In this document: piece by piece, positions 54,943 through 63,020 of the stretch
Layout: every line of letters begins with the position of its first letter
Numbering within the stretch: the stretch's first letter is position 1
Origin: Pelagihabitans pacificus
Lineage (GTDB): Bacteria; Bacteroidota; Bacteroidia; Flavobacteriales; Flavobacteriaceae
NCBI RefSeq assembly: GCF_009371985.2
Contig: NZ_VIKU02000007.1
Coordinates: 62,001-126,000 of the forward strand
Reading direction: 5' to 3'
Length of the DNA: 64,000 nucleotides
Made by a program: the position numbers and the translations under genes
Notes under the pieces: generated by a model
What the model was told of the DNA's origin: nothing
The model's database searches: none
Seen by the model: only the letters and a program-made list of their open reading frames with translations

Positions 54943-54973
54943 AAAAAGCCTCGACCCTACGTCGAGGCTTTTT
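54943..54973 (+). terminator. Rho-independent terminator after toxin gene 2
   Basis: A perfect 13-bp stem (AAAAAGCCTCGAC with GTCGAGGCTTTTT) and a 5-base loop, 24 bases past the stop. Confidence 0.93.
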
Positions 54974-55251
54974 AATCAAAATCAAAAAACCAACCTAAAC
55001 ACATGAACTATTATTGAACTAAACTAAATCTCTCTTTTGAAATCGCTTTCCTTTTTAATAGCAATTTGTATATAGAACAATCCATTGCCCGATTACCCTA
55101 CCACTATTTTTAAATTTTCATCGAATTATCTTACAACTGCCCGAGATATCGAGGTTCACAAAGAATAATTTTTTTCGAACCAAGCGTTTTATTTCAAATA
55201 GCGCTATCCAAATTTAGAGGGGAACAACCCTATTCCATAGCGGATTATTCG
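54974..55251. other. AT-rich intergenic region
   Basis: An AT-rich gap between the toxin 2 terminator and the PNPOx promoter. No gene, repeat or hairpin of note was seen. It marks the right edge of the toxin region. Confidence 0.5.
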
Positions 55252-55259
55252 TATCTTTA
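55252..55259 (+). promoter_or_regulatory. -7-like promoter box of PNPOx-like gene
   Basis: TATCTTTA, one base from TAnnTTTG. With transcription starting near 55264, the ATG at 55281 fits better than the one at 55269. Confidence 0.4.
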
Positions 55260-55280
55260 AATAGCCAAATGATAGGAATC

Positions 55281-55826
55281 ATGACCGATGTTTTTTTTGA
55301 CGAACTCCGAACCGATTTGCAACAGGGTGCCGTTAAAAAGGGACATCCGTTCCGGTACTGTACCATGGCGACGGTGGGTCTTGATCGGATCGCCCGTCTC
55401 CGAACCGTGGTGCTTCGAAAGGTAATCGACGACCTTCATTTGGTCTTCTATACCGACCGGCGTTCCAAGAAAATCATCCACATTAAGGAAAACCCCAAAG
55501 TAAGCGTGCTCTTCTACCATCCCAAAAAATTGATGCAGGTCAAGGTCGAGGGACTCGCCAAAATCATCAAGGACGAGAAAATACTGCAAAAATATTGGAG
55601 CGGGGTACAGCCATCGAGCAGAAAGGACTATACCACCTCCCTAGCCCCCGGAAGCAGTATTAAAAACCCGGACGAGGTAGAATATCTCGACGAGGATGCC
55701 CATTTTTGCATGCTCGAAATCGTTCCCTTTAAGATCGAATACCTCAAATTGAAGCGCCCCAATCACCTACGCGTCCGCTATTCCAAGGAAAACAACCATT
55801 GGGAAGGGGAATTTATGGTGCCTTGA
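55281..55826 (+). CDS. Pyridoxamine 5'-phosphate oxidase-like flavin-binding protein
   Basis: A 181-residue split-barrel protein from the ATG at 55281 (MTDVFFDEL); an ATG four codons earlier is possible. It has the N-terminal FMN-binding pattern of PNPOx-like proteins (FRYCTMATVG, then ARLRTVVLRKV, FYTDRRSKKIIHI and VSVLFYHPKK). It lacks the full C-terminal segment of true PdxH, so it is more likely a general FMN-dependent oxidoreductase than the vitamin B6 enzyme. It stands alone. Confidence 0.85.
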   Translation: MTDVFFDELRTDLQQGAVKKGHPFRYCTMATVGLDRIARLRTVVLRKVIDDLHLVFYTDRRSKKIIHIKENPKVSVLFYHPKKLMQVKVEGLAKIIKDEKILQKYWSGVQPSSRKDYTTSLAPGSSIKNPDEVEYLDEDAHFCMLEIVPFKIEYLKLKRPNHLRVRYSKENNHWEGEFMVP

Positions 55827-56022
55827 GCAGTGTTCATTCAACAGTTGGTAGTGCGTGGTTTTTTGATTCATGTTTCGATCTGCTACCTCCTCCTGCTATT
55901 TGATGAATTTCCAATAGATCTTTGTCTTTGTGTTTGAACTTGACACTCGAAACCTGAAACTTTGCACCTCAATCCCCCTACTTCCCTTTGCAAATCGTAC
56001 TTTTGCACTTCAAAAATCGATT

Positions 56023-57324
56023 ATGCGGACGAAATCCCTTAAAAAGAATAGGATCAATGTGGTCACCCTGGGCTGTTCCAAAAATGTGTACGACTCCGAG
56101 GTGTTGATGGGACAATTGCGCGCCAATAATAAGGAAGTGGTACATGAGGAGGAAGGCAACATCGTGGTCATCAATACCTGTGGCTTTATTGCCAATGCCA
56201 AGGAGGAGAGTGTAAATACCATTCTCGAATATGTGGAAAAGAAGGAAGCCGGGGCCGTCGACAAGGTATTCGTAACGGGCTGTCTGAGCGAACGCTACAA
56301 ACCCGACCTCCAACAGGAAATCCCGAATGTAGATGAGTACTTCGGTACGAGCGAGCTGCCGAATCTTTTGAAGGCCCTCGGAGCCGATTACAAGCACGAA
56401 TTGATCGGGGAACGCCTCACGACGACCCCGAAGAACTATGCCTATCTAAAAATTGCCGAAGGTTGCGACCGACCCTGTTCGTTCTGCGCCATTCCCCTAA
56501 TGCGCGGCAAGCACCGCAGCACACCCATTAAGGGTCTGGTTACCGAAGCCGAAAAACTGGCGGCCAAAGGGGTAAAGGAATTGATATTGATCGCACAGGA
56601 CCTCACCTATTACGGTCTGGACCTTTACAAAAAACGAAATCTCGCCGAACTGCTGCAAGCACTGGTACAAGTAGACGGTATCGAGTGGATCCGGTTGCAC
56701 TATGCCTTCCCGACCGGATTTCCGATGGACGTCCTGGAAGTCATGAAACGGGAACCCAAGATCTGCAACTACCTCGATATTCCGTTACAGCATATTTCGG
56801 ATAGCATCCTTAAAAGTATGCGACGGGGCACCACCAAGGCCAAGACGACACGACTGTTGCAGGACTTCCGGGCGGCCGTGCCAAACATGGCCATCCGCAC
56901 CACTTTGATTGTGGGCTACCCCGGGGAGACCGAGGAGGACTTCCAGACCTTGAAACAATGGGTAGAGCAGATGCGCTTTGAACGTTTGGGGTGTTTTACC
57001 TATAGCCATGAGGAAAATACGCATGCCTTTCAACTGGAGGATAATGTGCCCGAAGACGTTAAACAGGCGCGTGCCAATGAGATCATGGAAATCCAGTCCC
57101 AGATTTCCTGGGAATTGAACCAGGAAAAAATCGGTAAGACCTTCCGCTGCATCATCGACCGCAAGGAAGGCAATTACTTTGTGGGCCGTACCGAATTCGA
57201 TTCCCCCGATGTCGATAACGAAGTCCTCATCGATGCCAACCAGCACTACCTAAAACAAGGGGAATTTGTAGAACTCAAGATTACCGACGCCGCGGACTTC
57301 GATTTGTATGGAGAGCCTGTTTAA
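56023..57324 (+). CDS. rimO: Ribosomal protein S12 methylthiotransferase RimO
   Basis: A radical-SAM enzyme that methylthiolates Asp of ribosomal protein S12. From the ATG at 56023 it is 433 residues, the normal size; the open frame continues upstream to 55930 but without family sequence. The N-terminal UPF0004 domain has the cluster-binding cysteines in TLGCSKN, NTCGFI and VTGCLSER. The radical-SAM triad C-x3-C-x2-C lies in GCDRPCSFC. The C-terminal TRAM domain ends the protein. RimO rather than MiaB is favoured by the TLGCSKN opening and the CGFI motif. Confidence 0.95.
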   Translation: MRTKSLKKNRINVVTLGCSKNVYDSEVLMGQLRANNKEVVHEEEGNIVVINTCGFIANAKEESVNTILEYVEKKEAGAVDKVFVTGCLSERYKPDLQQEIPNVDEYFGTSELPNLLKALGADYKHELIGERLTTTPKNYAYLKIAEGCDRPCSFCAIPLMRGKHRSTPIKGLVTEAEKLAAKGVKELILIAQDLTYYGLDLYKKRNLAELLQALVQVDGIEWIRLHYAFPTGFPMDVLEVMKREPKICNYLDIPLQHISDSILKSMRRGTTKAKTTRLLQDFRAAVPNMAIRTTLIVGYPGETEEDFQTLKQWVEQMRFERLGCFTYSHEENTHAFQLEDNVPEDVKQARANEIMEIQSQISWELNQEKIGKTFRCIIDRKEGNYFVGRTEFDSPDVDNEVLIDANQHYLKQGEFVELKITDAADFDLYGEPV

Positions 57325-57682
57325 TAATTTGAAACCAAATTTGTCCTACTGGGCAAAGCGAATTGTGGTTTTGGTAGGGTGTTGTTTCGTATTTTAATAA
57401 AGGAACGAGTCAATTTTGTTATACTTAGCGAAGCAAAATAACCTTTAAGTAGTTTCTTGCTTCGTGAATTAAGAATGGAAGTAAAAAAAGAATAGACCTA
57501 TTTTGTCATGCTGAGCGAAGCGAAGCATCTCCTCGGATGTTTCATTTTTAACGATTTTGGTCTTCACAACCCCAACGGAAGTCCTTCATAAAGGGCAACT
57601 ACGCATACTACAGATCTCCTCGGTATACCGCTTTTCAATGCCCTAAAACAGAAATTACCATCTTCCTCCCATTCAACCGTTC
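57325..57682. repeat. Intergenic region with two copies of a short dispersed repeat
   Basis: Two related stretches occur: TTTTGTTATACTTAGCGAAG at 57414 and TTTTGTCATGCTGAGCGAAG at 57500. The second continues into GCGAAGCATCTCCTCGG. The 'ATGCTGAGCGAAG' motif is a familiar dispersed repeat in many Bacteroidota genomes. The first copy is decayed. No gene was seen in the region. Confidence 0.5.
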
Positions 57683-58000
57683 CTAGGGGTACGGGAACAA
57701 GTATTCCAAAAAGTTCATATGTGGATTAATCGTCCTAATCAAATCTAGCTTCTTCTGCCTTCTCCATCCTTTTAGCTCCTTTTCCCTCGCAATAGCTTCC
57801 TGTATCCAGGCGAACTTCTCATAGTAAAGCAGATACCGGCATTTGTATCTTGATGCAAAAGTCTTTTTATCCTTTTTGATATTTTCCCCATGTTGATACA
57901 ACCTTTTAGCCAAATAGTTGGTCACCCCGGTATACAACACCGATTTCGTCTTATTAGTGATGATGTAAACATGATAGGTATGGTGGCCGTGAGAGTGCAT
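57683..58000 (-). CDS. GIY-YIG nuclease family protein
   Basis: A 105-residue single-domain protein with the GIY-YIG core: YHVYIITNK (first strand), LYTGVTNYLAKRLYQH (second strand and the following catalytic arginine), then the basic helix with EAIAREKELKGW carrying the metal-binding glutamate. Small stand-alone GIY-YIG proteins of this kind (YhbQ-like) are often frequent in Bacteroidota. Their role is unclear. The AT-rich, histidine-bearing N-terminus may not be translated in full. Confidence 0.88.
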   Translation of the reverse strand: MHSHGHHTYHVYIITNKTKSVLYTGVTNYLAKRLYQHGENIKKDKKTFASRYKCRYLLYYEKFAWIQEAIAREKELKGWRRQKKLDLIRTINPHMNFLEYLFPYP

Positions 58001-58195
58001 GCGCTGACAAAATATGAATTTAATGGGAATTTGAGGCCTCCCCTCTATGTAGGAAAAGATTTATGAAGCTTCCGGTCAATTCCATCTTTACACTCCCATT
58101 TCCATTCTTTGATGGATTTAACCGACGTGGGGATTCCCCACTACGTTCGGAACCACAGATGAAATAAAGGTCTTACTTTAGAGAAGGGTCATAGC

Positions 58196-58990
58196 CTACA
58201 AAGACACATTCGAAATCAATCGCTCGACCGTCGGGTGGTCGTTGCCGCCGGCGGGCTCGATGGTGATGTTGAGCGATTCGGCCTTGTCGATGTAGGCCAG
58301 CGCGACGTATTCCTGATTGCTTGATACCAAGCCCATACTGATCATCTCGCCTTCCACATCGGCCCACATCTGGTAGGTATGATCGGCATCCAAGGGGGCC
58401 AAGCCTTTTGCATTTACGACGACTTCCTTCGTCTGATGGTTCACATAGGCAATTGCACGGGAATCGGGGGACTTCGCATTGCCCACGAGCAGTAGCGGCA
58501 CCACATTGGGGTTGTTGATGCTCTGGTAGCGGCTATTGGTCTCCCGGTAGTTTTTTTCGATATCGGCCAAACGGTTCTGTAGGCCAGTTGTTTGCTGCTG
58601 GAGTACCTGTAGATTCTTCTCGGAATCCTGCCATTTGGTATAGAGCCAAAAGGAGCTCAAGGCGAAAATGGCCGCCAGACTGGCCGCGACCATCAACCGC
58701 ATTAGGAGTGCGGAGTTCTTCCGTTGGGGAACGTCGAGCGAACGTACTTTCGAGCTTCCCACCTCATCTTGCAGCATGGCGGCCTCCAAGGATTTTCGTA
58801 CTTCACTAGGGGGCGTTATGGCATTTTCAAAGGCCATCCGCTCAAAATCGGCTTCCATCGCACGGAATTGCGCCATCAGCTCGGCATCGCTTTGAAGCAC
58901 GCGGGACACGGCGGTTTCCTGCTCCACGGCAAGCTCGCCCAAGAGGTATTCCTCCAATAATCCATCTTGTAAGATTTTCTTCCTATCCAT
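58196..58990 (-). CDS. Anti-sigma factor, RskA-like
   Basis: A 264-residue membrane protein that holds the ECF sigma factor encoded just upstream. The N-terminal cytoplasmic anti-sigma region (LLEEYLLGELAVEQETAV, residues 11-28) is followed by one membrane helix at about 91-112, a coiled coil, and a periplasmic C-terminal RskA-type domain (HTYQMWADVEGEMISMG). The gene overlaps the sigma gene by 8 bases, so they are translated together. A periplasmic signal probably leads to its cleavage. Confidence 0.87.
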   Translation of the reverse strand: MDRKKILQDGLLEEYLLGELAVEQETAVSRVLQSDAELMAQFRAMEADFERMAFENAITPPSEVRKSLEAAMLQDEVGSSKVRSLDVPQRKNSALLMRLMVAASLAAIFALSSFWLYTKWQDSEKNLQVLQQQTTGLQNRLADIEKNYRETNSRYQSINNPNVVPLLLVGNAKSPDSRAIAYVNHQTKEVVVNAKGLAPLDADHTYQMWADVEGEMISMGLVSSNQEYVALAYIDKAESLNITIEPAGGNDHPTVERLISNVSL

Positions 58991-59549
58991 GTCCGATCAA
59001 TTCAACATATAGCAATAGCAACATCAGTTCTTCAGGATACTGCTCCCTTAATTTGAGCAACGCCTGGCGCACGTAGGATTTAAAAGTCCCCAGGGGCACC
59101 TTCATTTCCTTATGGGCCTCCCGGTGGGTGAATCCCTCAAAATAAACCAGTTCGATCGCTCGTTGATGGTGGGGTTCCAATTGCTTCAGCATGCCGTTCA
59201 GTTCGGTATAATCCTTAGGAACCTCCGTCCTCCTATCATCATATACACTCAAATCATCGGTTTGGATGAGCGGATCCGGATTTCTTACCGCATTTAGGGC
59301 CGTATTTTTTGCGATGCGGTACGCCCAGGTATAAAATTTTCCCTTCGAAGCATCGTATTGGTCGATTTTACGCCAGATTTTTAGAAAACTTTCCTGTAGC
59401 ACATCCTTGGCCATGTCTTCCCGCTTGCAAATACGGATGATCACCCCGTAGAGCGCTCCCGAATACTTGTCGTAGAGACCGAACAAGGCTTGCTTATCCC
59501 CTTGCCGGAGTTGTGTGATGAGCGGAGTATCGTTTAAAGGTGTTGCCAT
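58983..59549 (-). CDS. ECF-type RNA polymerase sigma factor
   Basis: A 188-residue sigma factor from the ATG at 59549 (MATPLNDTPL). The longer open frame to 59627 adds residues without family sequence. Region 2 carries DVLQESFLKIWRKIDQYD and KFYTWAYRIAKN; region 4 carries VYFEGFTHREAHKEMKVPLGTFKSYVRQALLKLRE (split over about 135-170). It is cotranscribed with its anti-sigma factor and is divergent from the fasciclin gene, which may be one of its targets. Confidence 0.92.
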   Translation of the reverse strand: MATPLNDTPLITQLRQGDKQALFGLYDKYSGALYGVIIRICKREDMAKDVLQESFLKIWRKIDQYDASKGKFYTWAYRIAKNTALNAVRNPDPLIQTDDLSVYDDRRTEVPKDYTELNGMLKQLEPHHQRAIELVYFEGFTHREAHKEMKVPLGTFKSYVRQALLKLREQYPEELMLLLLYVELIGHG

Positions 59550-59670
59550 TGAAACGTTAAAGATATGATAAAAAAGGAATTTGCTCATCCATCGCCGGGA
59601 AGCCTGTGTATATGTAAATGAAAGCAAGCAATAATTGTTCGCTCATATTTAAAAATCTAAAAACATCATT

Positions 59671-60180
59671 ATGAAAAAAATTATGCTAAGTATCGCCGCT
59701 GTTACTTTATTAGTATTCACGCAGAGAACACAAGCGCAGGACATCGTTGATGTAGCCGCTTCCGTAGATGACTTCTCAACCTTGGTATCCGCTGTAAAAG
59801 CTGCCGATTTGGTCAGCACCTTGAAAAGTGACGGACCGTTTACCGTATTCGCACCGGTCAACTCCGGATTCGCCAAAATCGACGCCAATGCCTTGAACTC
59901 CTTGATGGAGCCCGCCAATAAGGAAAAATTATCGGCTATTTTGACCTATCACGTAGTAGCTGGAAAATTGGCTGCAGCCGATGTTGCCGCAGCGTTGGAA
60001 GCCGGAAACGGAAAAGCGGAATTGACCACCGTCAATGGTGCCACCTTGACCGCCGTTAGTAAGGATGGAGGCATCTTTTTGATGGACGCCAACGGAAATT
60101 ATAGTAAAATCGCCAAAACCGATGTAGAGGCCACAAACGGAGTTATTCACGTCATCGAGGACGTGGTAATGCCCAAATAA
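59671..60180 (+). CDS. Secreted fasciclin-domain protein
   Basis: A 169-residue protein with a signal peptide (first 22 residues, ending TQAQ) and one fasciclin domain. Both family boxes are visible: GPFTVFAPVNSGFAKID (H1) and NGVIHVIEDVVMP (H2), with the YHV motif in between. Fasciclin proteins mediate adhesion. It is divergent from an ECF/anti-sigma pair 121 bases away, so it is a likely target of that sigma factor. A terminator follows. Confidence 0.92.
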   Translation: MKKIMLSIAAVTLLVFTQRTQAQDIVDVAASVDDFSTLVSAVKAADLVSTLKSDGPFTVFAPVNSGFAKIDANALNSLMEPANKEKLSAILTYHVVAGKLAAADVAAALEAGNGKAELTTVNGATLTAVSKDGGIFLMDANGNYSKIAKTDVEATNGVIHVIEDVVMPK

Positions 60181-60208
60181 TCCGACACCTACGCTATGAA
60201 AAAGAAGG

Positions 60209-60235
60209 AAGCACCGTGAAAGCGGTGCTTTTTTT
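60209..60235 (+). terminator. Rho-independent terminator after fasciclin gene
   Basis: A perfect 8-bp stem (AAGCACCG with CGGTGCTT), a 6-base loop and a T run, 28 bases after the stop. Confidence 0.9.
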
Positions 60236-60299
60236 ATGCGGTAGCTGGAACTAATTGCATTTAACGGCCGATACTTGGTGCCGAAACCTTGCAAATCGG

Positions 60300-60455
60300 A
60301 CCCCTCCGCCTGTCGGCACCTCCCCTCGGCGAGGGGAGGACCCCGTGATTTGTCTTGGGTACAACTCAATCGGCTAAAAACAACCATAAATTAAATAGGT
60401 CGTCAATTGGGTCCCCTCCTTAAATTAAGGAGGGGTGGCGACAGCCGGGGTGGTT
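60300..60455. repeat. BIME-like palindromic repeat, copy A
   Basis: A pair of opposed hairpin units. The left arm (60300-60340) has a hairpin of CCTCCCCTC with GAGGGGAGG; outward of it lies CCGCCTGTCGGCA. The right arm (60411-60455) has a hairpin of CCCCTCCTT with AAGGAGGGG; outward of it lies TGGCGACAGCCGGGGTGG. The outward tails are related as imperfect inverted copies. The spacer differs from copies B and C. Confidence 0.75.
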
Positions 60456-60540
60456 GGATTTGGAACTCCCCAAGCTTAAATTAAATCCTTCAGTTTTTCA
60501 AAGACACTACAACTACTACAGCTTTCATCATCCAAGTCGG

Positions 60541-60693
60541 ACCCCTCCGCCTGTCGGCACCTCCCCTCACCGAGGGCAGGACCCTGTGATTTTCCTTAAA
60601 TACCAGATCATTGTTTCAAAGATCTATAAAAACAGAAAGTCGAAAGTAGGGTCCCCTCCTTTCAAAGGAGGGGTGGCGACAGCCGGGGTGGTT
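60541..60693. repeat. BIME-like palindromic repeat, copy B
   Basis: The same two opposed hairpin units as copy A. The left hairpin is decayed (CTCACCGAGGGC). The spacer (ATACCAGATCATTGTTTCAA and following) is nearly the same as in copy C, so B and C are recent relatives. The stop codon of the DUF559 gene lies three bases beyond this copy. Confidence 0.75.
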
Positions 60694-60695
60694 CG

Positions 60696-61073
60696 CTACC
60701 TCGCATCCTCCCTCTTCCCAAACGCTGCACTTATCGCCTCCAGTACCATATCAAGCTGTTCAAACACCGTATCGTTTTCAAATCGCAATAGTTTAAAACC
60801 GAGTCTTCGTAGTTCTTGGGCTCGTTTGAGATCGTATTGCTCGTTGACCATATTATGATGAACTGCTCCGTCTAGCTCTACAATCAACTGCTCTTCCGAA
60901 CAGTAAAAATCAACGATATAGTTTTGAATGCTGTGCTGCCTCCTGAACTTTCGTCCTTTCAATTGTCGTCGTTGCAGGGCTTTCCACAACATCGACTCCG
61001 CCTTGGTGGGATTGTTGCGCAGCTCTTTTCGGAAACCCTTGAGGTACTTCCTGTTATGCAGTGAACGGGCCAT
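60696..61073 (-). CDS. DUF559 endonuclease-domain protein
   Basis: A 125-residue protein of the Vsr/very-short-patch-like DUF559 family. The signature is present: NNPTKAESMLWKALQRRQL, then RKFRRQHSIQNYIVDFYC and the catalytic-type LIVELDGAVHH, followed by QYDLKRAQELRRLGFKLLRFEN. In Bacteroidota these genes occur in many copies, often next to palindromic repeats, as here, where repeats B and C flank it. The function is unknown; a role in moving or maintaining the repeats is only an idea. Confidence 0.88.
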   Translation of the reverse strand: MARSLHNRKYLKGFRKELRNNPTKAESMLWKALQRRQLKGRKFRRQHSIQNYIVDFYCSEEQLIVELDGAVHHNMVNEQYDLKRAQELRRLGFKLLRFENDTVFEQLDMVLEAISAAFGKREDAR

Positions 61074-61132
61074 GTTTAAAGATACTGATTAAACAGCTAA
61101 AGGGGGGTATGGAATCTTTGTGTTCCAATGAA

Positions 61133-61286
61133 ACCCCTCCGCCTGTCGGCACCTCCCCTCGGTGAGGGGAGGACTCCGTGATTTGCCTTCAATACCAGAT
61201 CATTGTTTCAAAGATTAATAAAAACAGAAAATCGAAAGTAGGGCCCCCTTCTTAAATTAAGGAGGGGTGGCGACAGCCGGGGTGGT
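61133..61286. repeat. BIME-like palindromic repeat, copy C
   Basis: The third copy, with both hairpins nearly intact (CCTCCCCTC with GAGGGGAGG on the left, CTTCTTAAATTAAGGAGG on the right) and the same spacer as copy B. It lies between the start of the DUF559 gene and the promoter of the GntP permease gene. Confidence 0.75.
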
Positions 61287-61337
61287 CCCTCGCTATTTCA
61301 AAATATATTGTCTATTTTAGAACCAACCAACAACACC

Positions 61338-62660
61338 ATGATCTACGTCTTTGCCCTTATTGCGGCCCTCGCCTTTATCATCCTCGGCATCGTCCGATGG
61401 AAAATCCATCCTTTTTTTGTGTTACTGGTGGCCGCTATCGGCTATGGCTTTGTTACGGGCATGTCCGTCCCCGCCATTATCTCCTCCGTGAATGACGGTT
61501 TTGGGAGCATTATGGGCAAAATCGGGCTCATCATTTTCTTTGGGGTGGTCATCGGTACCGTACTCGAAAAATCGGGCGGGGCCATGGTCATCGCCGCCCG
61601 CATGCTGAAACTGATCGGGGAAAAGTCGGTGCATCTCGCGATGATGCTCACGGGCTATCTGCTATCGATTCCCGTGTTTGCCGACAGTGCCTTTATCATG
61701 ATGAACCCCTTGAACAAAGCCTTGTCGCACAAAGCGGCAGTCTCCTTTGCGGGGACATCGGTGGCCCTGGCCCTGGGACTGATGGCCACCCACGTGATGG
61801 TACCCCCTACCCCCGGACCCATCGCCGCGGCGGGGATTTTAGAGGTGGACCTGGGCAATGTGATTTTCTGGGGTATCATCGTGAGTTTGTTGTCCTTGGT
61901 GCCGAGTTATTTTTTTGCCACCAAAATAGCCTCTAAAGTGAAGCTCCCTATTGTAATGGAAAAAGCCGCCACTGCCATACACCAACCCCAGTTATGGACG
62001 TCGTTGTTGGCCATTACGGTGCCCATAGTCTTAATCATTCTAAAATCCTTTTTTGACTATCCCGATTTTGCCTTGCAAACACATGCACTCTATCCCGTCA
62101 TCTCCTTTTTGGGCACGCCGGTGATCGCCCTTTTGATCGGGGTGGCGCTCTCCTTGTTATTGCCCAAGGAATTGGACCATACCGTATTCTCCGCCAACGG
62201 CTGGTTCGGGGAAGCTCTCAAAACGGCCGCACCCATTATCCTGATTACGGGGGCCGGGGGTATTTTTGGCAGTATGTTGCAGAATTCGGGCATTGCCGAT
62301 TTGATTACGGGCAGCTTTTCGGACTTGAATATCGGGCTGTTTTTCCCCTTTTTATTGGCCGCCTGTTTAAAGACCACCCAGGGTTCCTCGACGGTAGCCC
62401 TCATCACGACGGCCTCCATCGTGGCCCCCATCTTGCCCGCCTTGGGGTTGGACGAACCCTTTTTAAAAACGATGACCGTTTTGGCCATTGGTGCGGGATC
62501 GGTGGTCGTCTCCCACGCCAACGACAGTTTCTTTTGGGTTTTGACCCAATTGACCGGCATGGATGTCAAGGACGGCAACAAAACGCTTACCCTAGGCACC
62601 TTGGTATTGGGCGTTTCGGGGATATTGATCGTGTTTTTGTTTTCGCAACTTTTTCAATAA
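61338..62660 (+). CDS. GntP-family permease (gluconate/sugar acid:H+ symporter)
   Basis: A 440-residue inner-membrane transporter from the ATG at 61338. A TTG at 61308 in the same frame would add ten residues but overlaps a likely -7 box (TATTTTAG at 61312). About 12 hydrophobic segments are present. GntP family motifs include GFVTGMSVPAIISSVNDGFGSIMGKIGLI (split over about 45-75), PVFADSAFIMMNPL and the C-terminal KTTQGSSTVALIT and SHANDSFFWV. The substrate is probably gluconate or a related sugar acid such as glycerate. No sugar-acid catabolic gene lies near. Confidence 0.9.
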   Translation: MIYVFALIAALAFIILGIVRWKIHPFFVLLVAAIGYGFVTGMSVPAIISSVNDGFGSIMGKIGLIIFFGVVIGTVLEKSGGAMVIAARMLKLIGEKSVHLAMMLTGYLLSIPVFADSAFIMMNPLNKALSHKAAVSFAGTSVALALGLMATHVMVPPTPGPIAAAGILEVDLGNVIFWGIIVSLLSLVPSYFFATKIASKVKLPIVMEKAATAIHQPQLWTSLLAITVPIVLIILKSFFDYPDFALQTHALYPVISFLGTPVIALLIGVALSLLLPKELDHTVFSANGWFGEALKTAAPIILITGAGGIFGSMLQNSGIADLITGSFSDLNIGLFFPFLLAACLKTTQGSSTVALITTASIVAPILPALGLDEPFLKTMTVLAIGAGSVVVSHANDSFFWVLTQLTGMDVKDGNKTLTLGTLVLGVSGILIVFLFSQLFQ

Positions 62661-63020
62661 ATCCGAAATTATAAAATCCCAAAATCCAGGTACCAAATTC
62701 TAAAACCCCCTCCAACTTCGAACTGATTACTTACCTTTGAGTACTGATTACTGCTTACTGATCACTCCTACCTCAGAACTCCAAACTCATCACTGGCAGT
62801 TCGTCTTGTCTCTTGAATCTTACTTCTTATCTCTCTAAACCACTGCGGAAACCCGTAAGAATAGGTTTCCAAAATTTGATTATCTTGCAATGCCTCTTTC
62901 TTTTCCCCACATTTACCTCCTATTGACTTTAGGATAAAAAGTGTTGCTAAAACTCCGTTGTGGGGTATGGCGATATATTTACCGCTGTAAAACTAATTGT
63001 GCCTAATTTAAAAAAGAGTA
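62661..63020. other. Intergenic region with pyrimidine-rich degenerate repeats
   Basis: Between GntP and the FRG gene lies a stretch with imperfect tandem short words around ACTGATTACT (62720-62770), then pyrimidine-rich filler. It contains no gene. Base composition changes to AT-rich after about 62870, marking the start of the acquired-looking FRG/DUF262 segment. Confidence 0.5.

Noticed and set aside
60300-61286. CRISPR-like array
   Set aside because: The three units are unevenly spaced, each is an opposed hairpin pair, and B and C share the same spacer, which fits BIME-type repeats.
61308-61337. TTG start extending the GntP permease by ten residues
   Set aside because: The extension overlaps a likely promoter box and the ATG at 61338 gives the normal family N-terminus.
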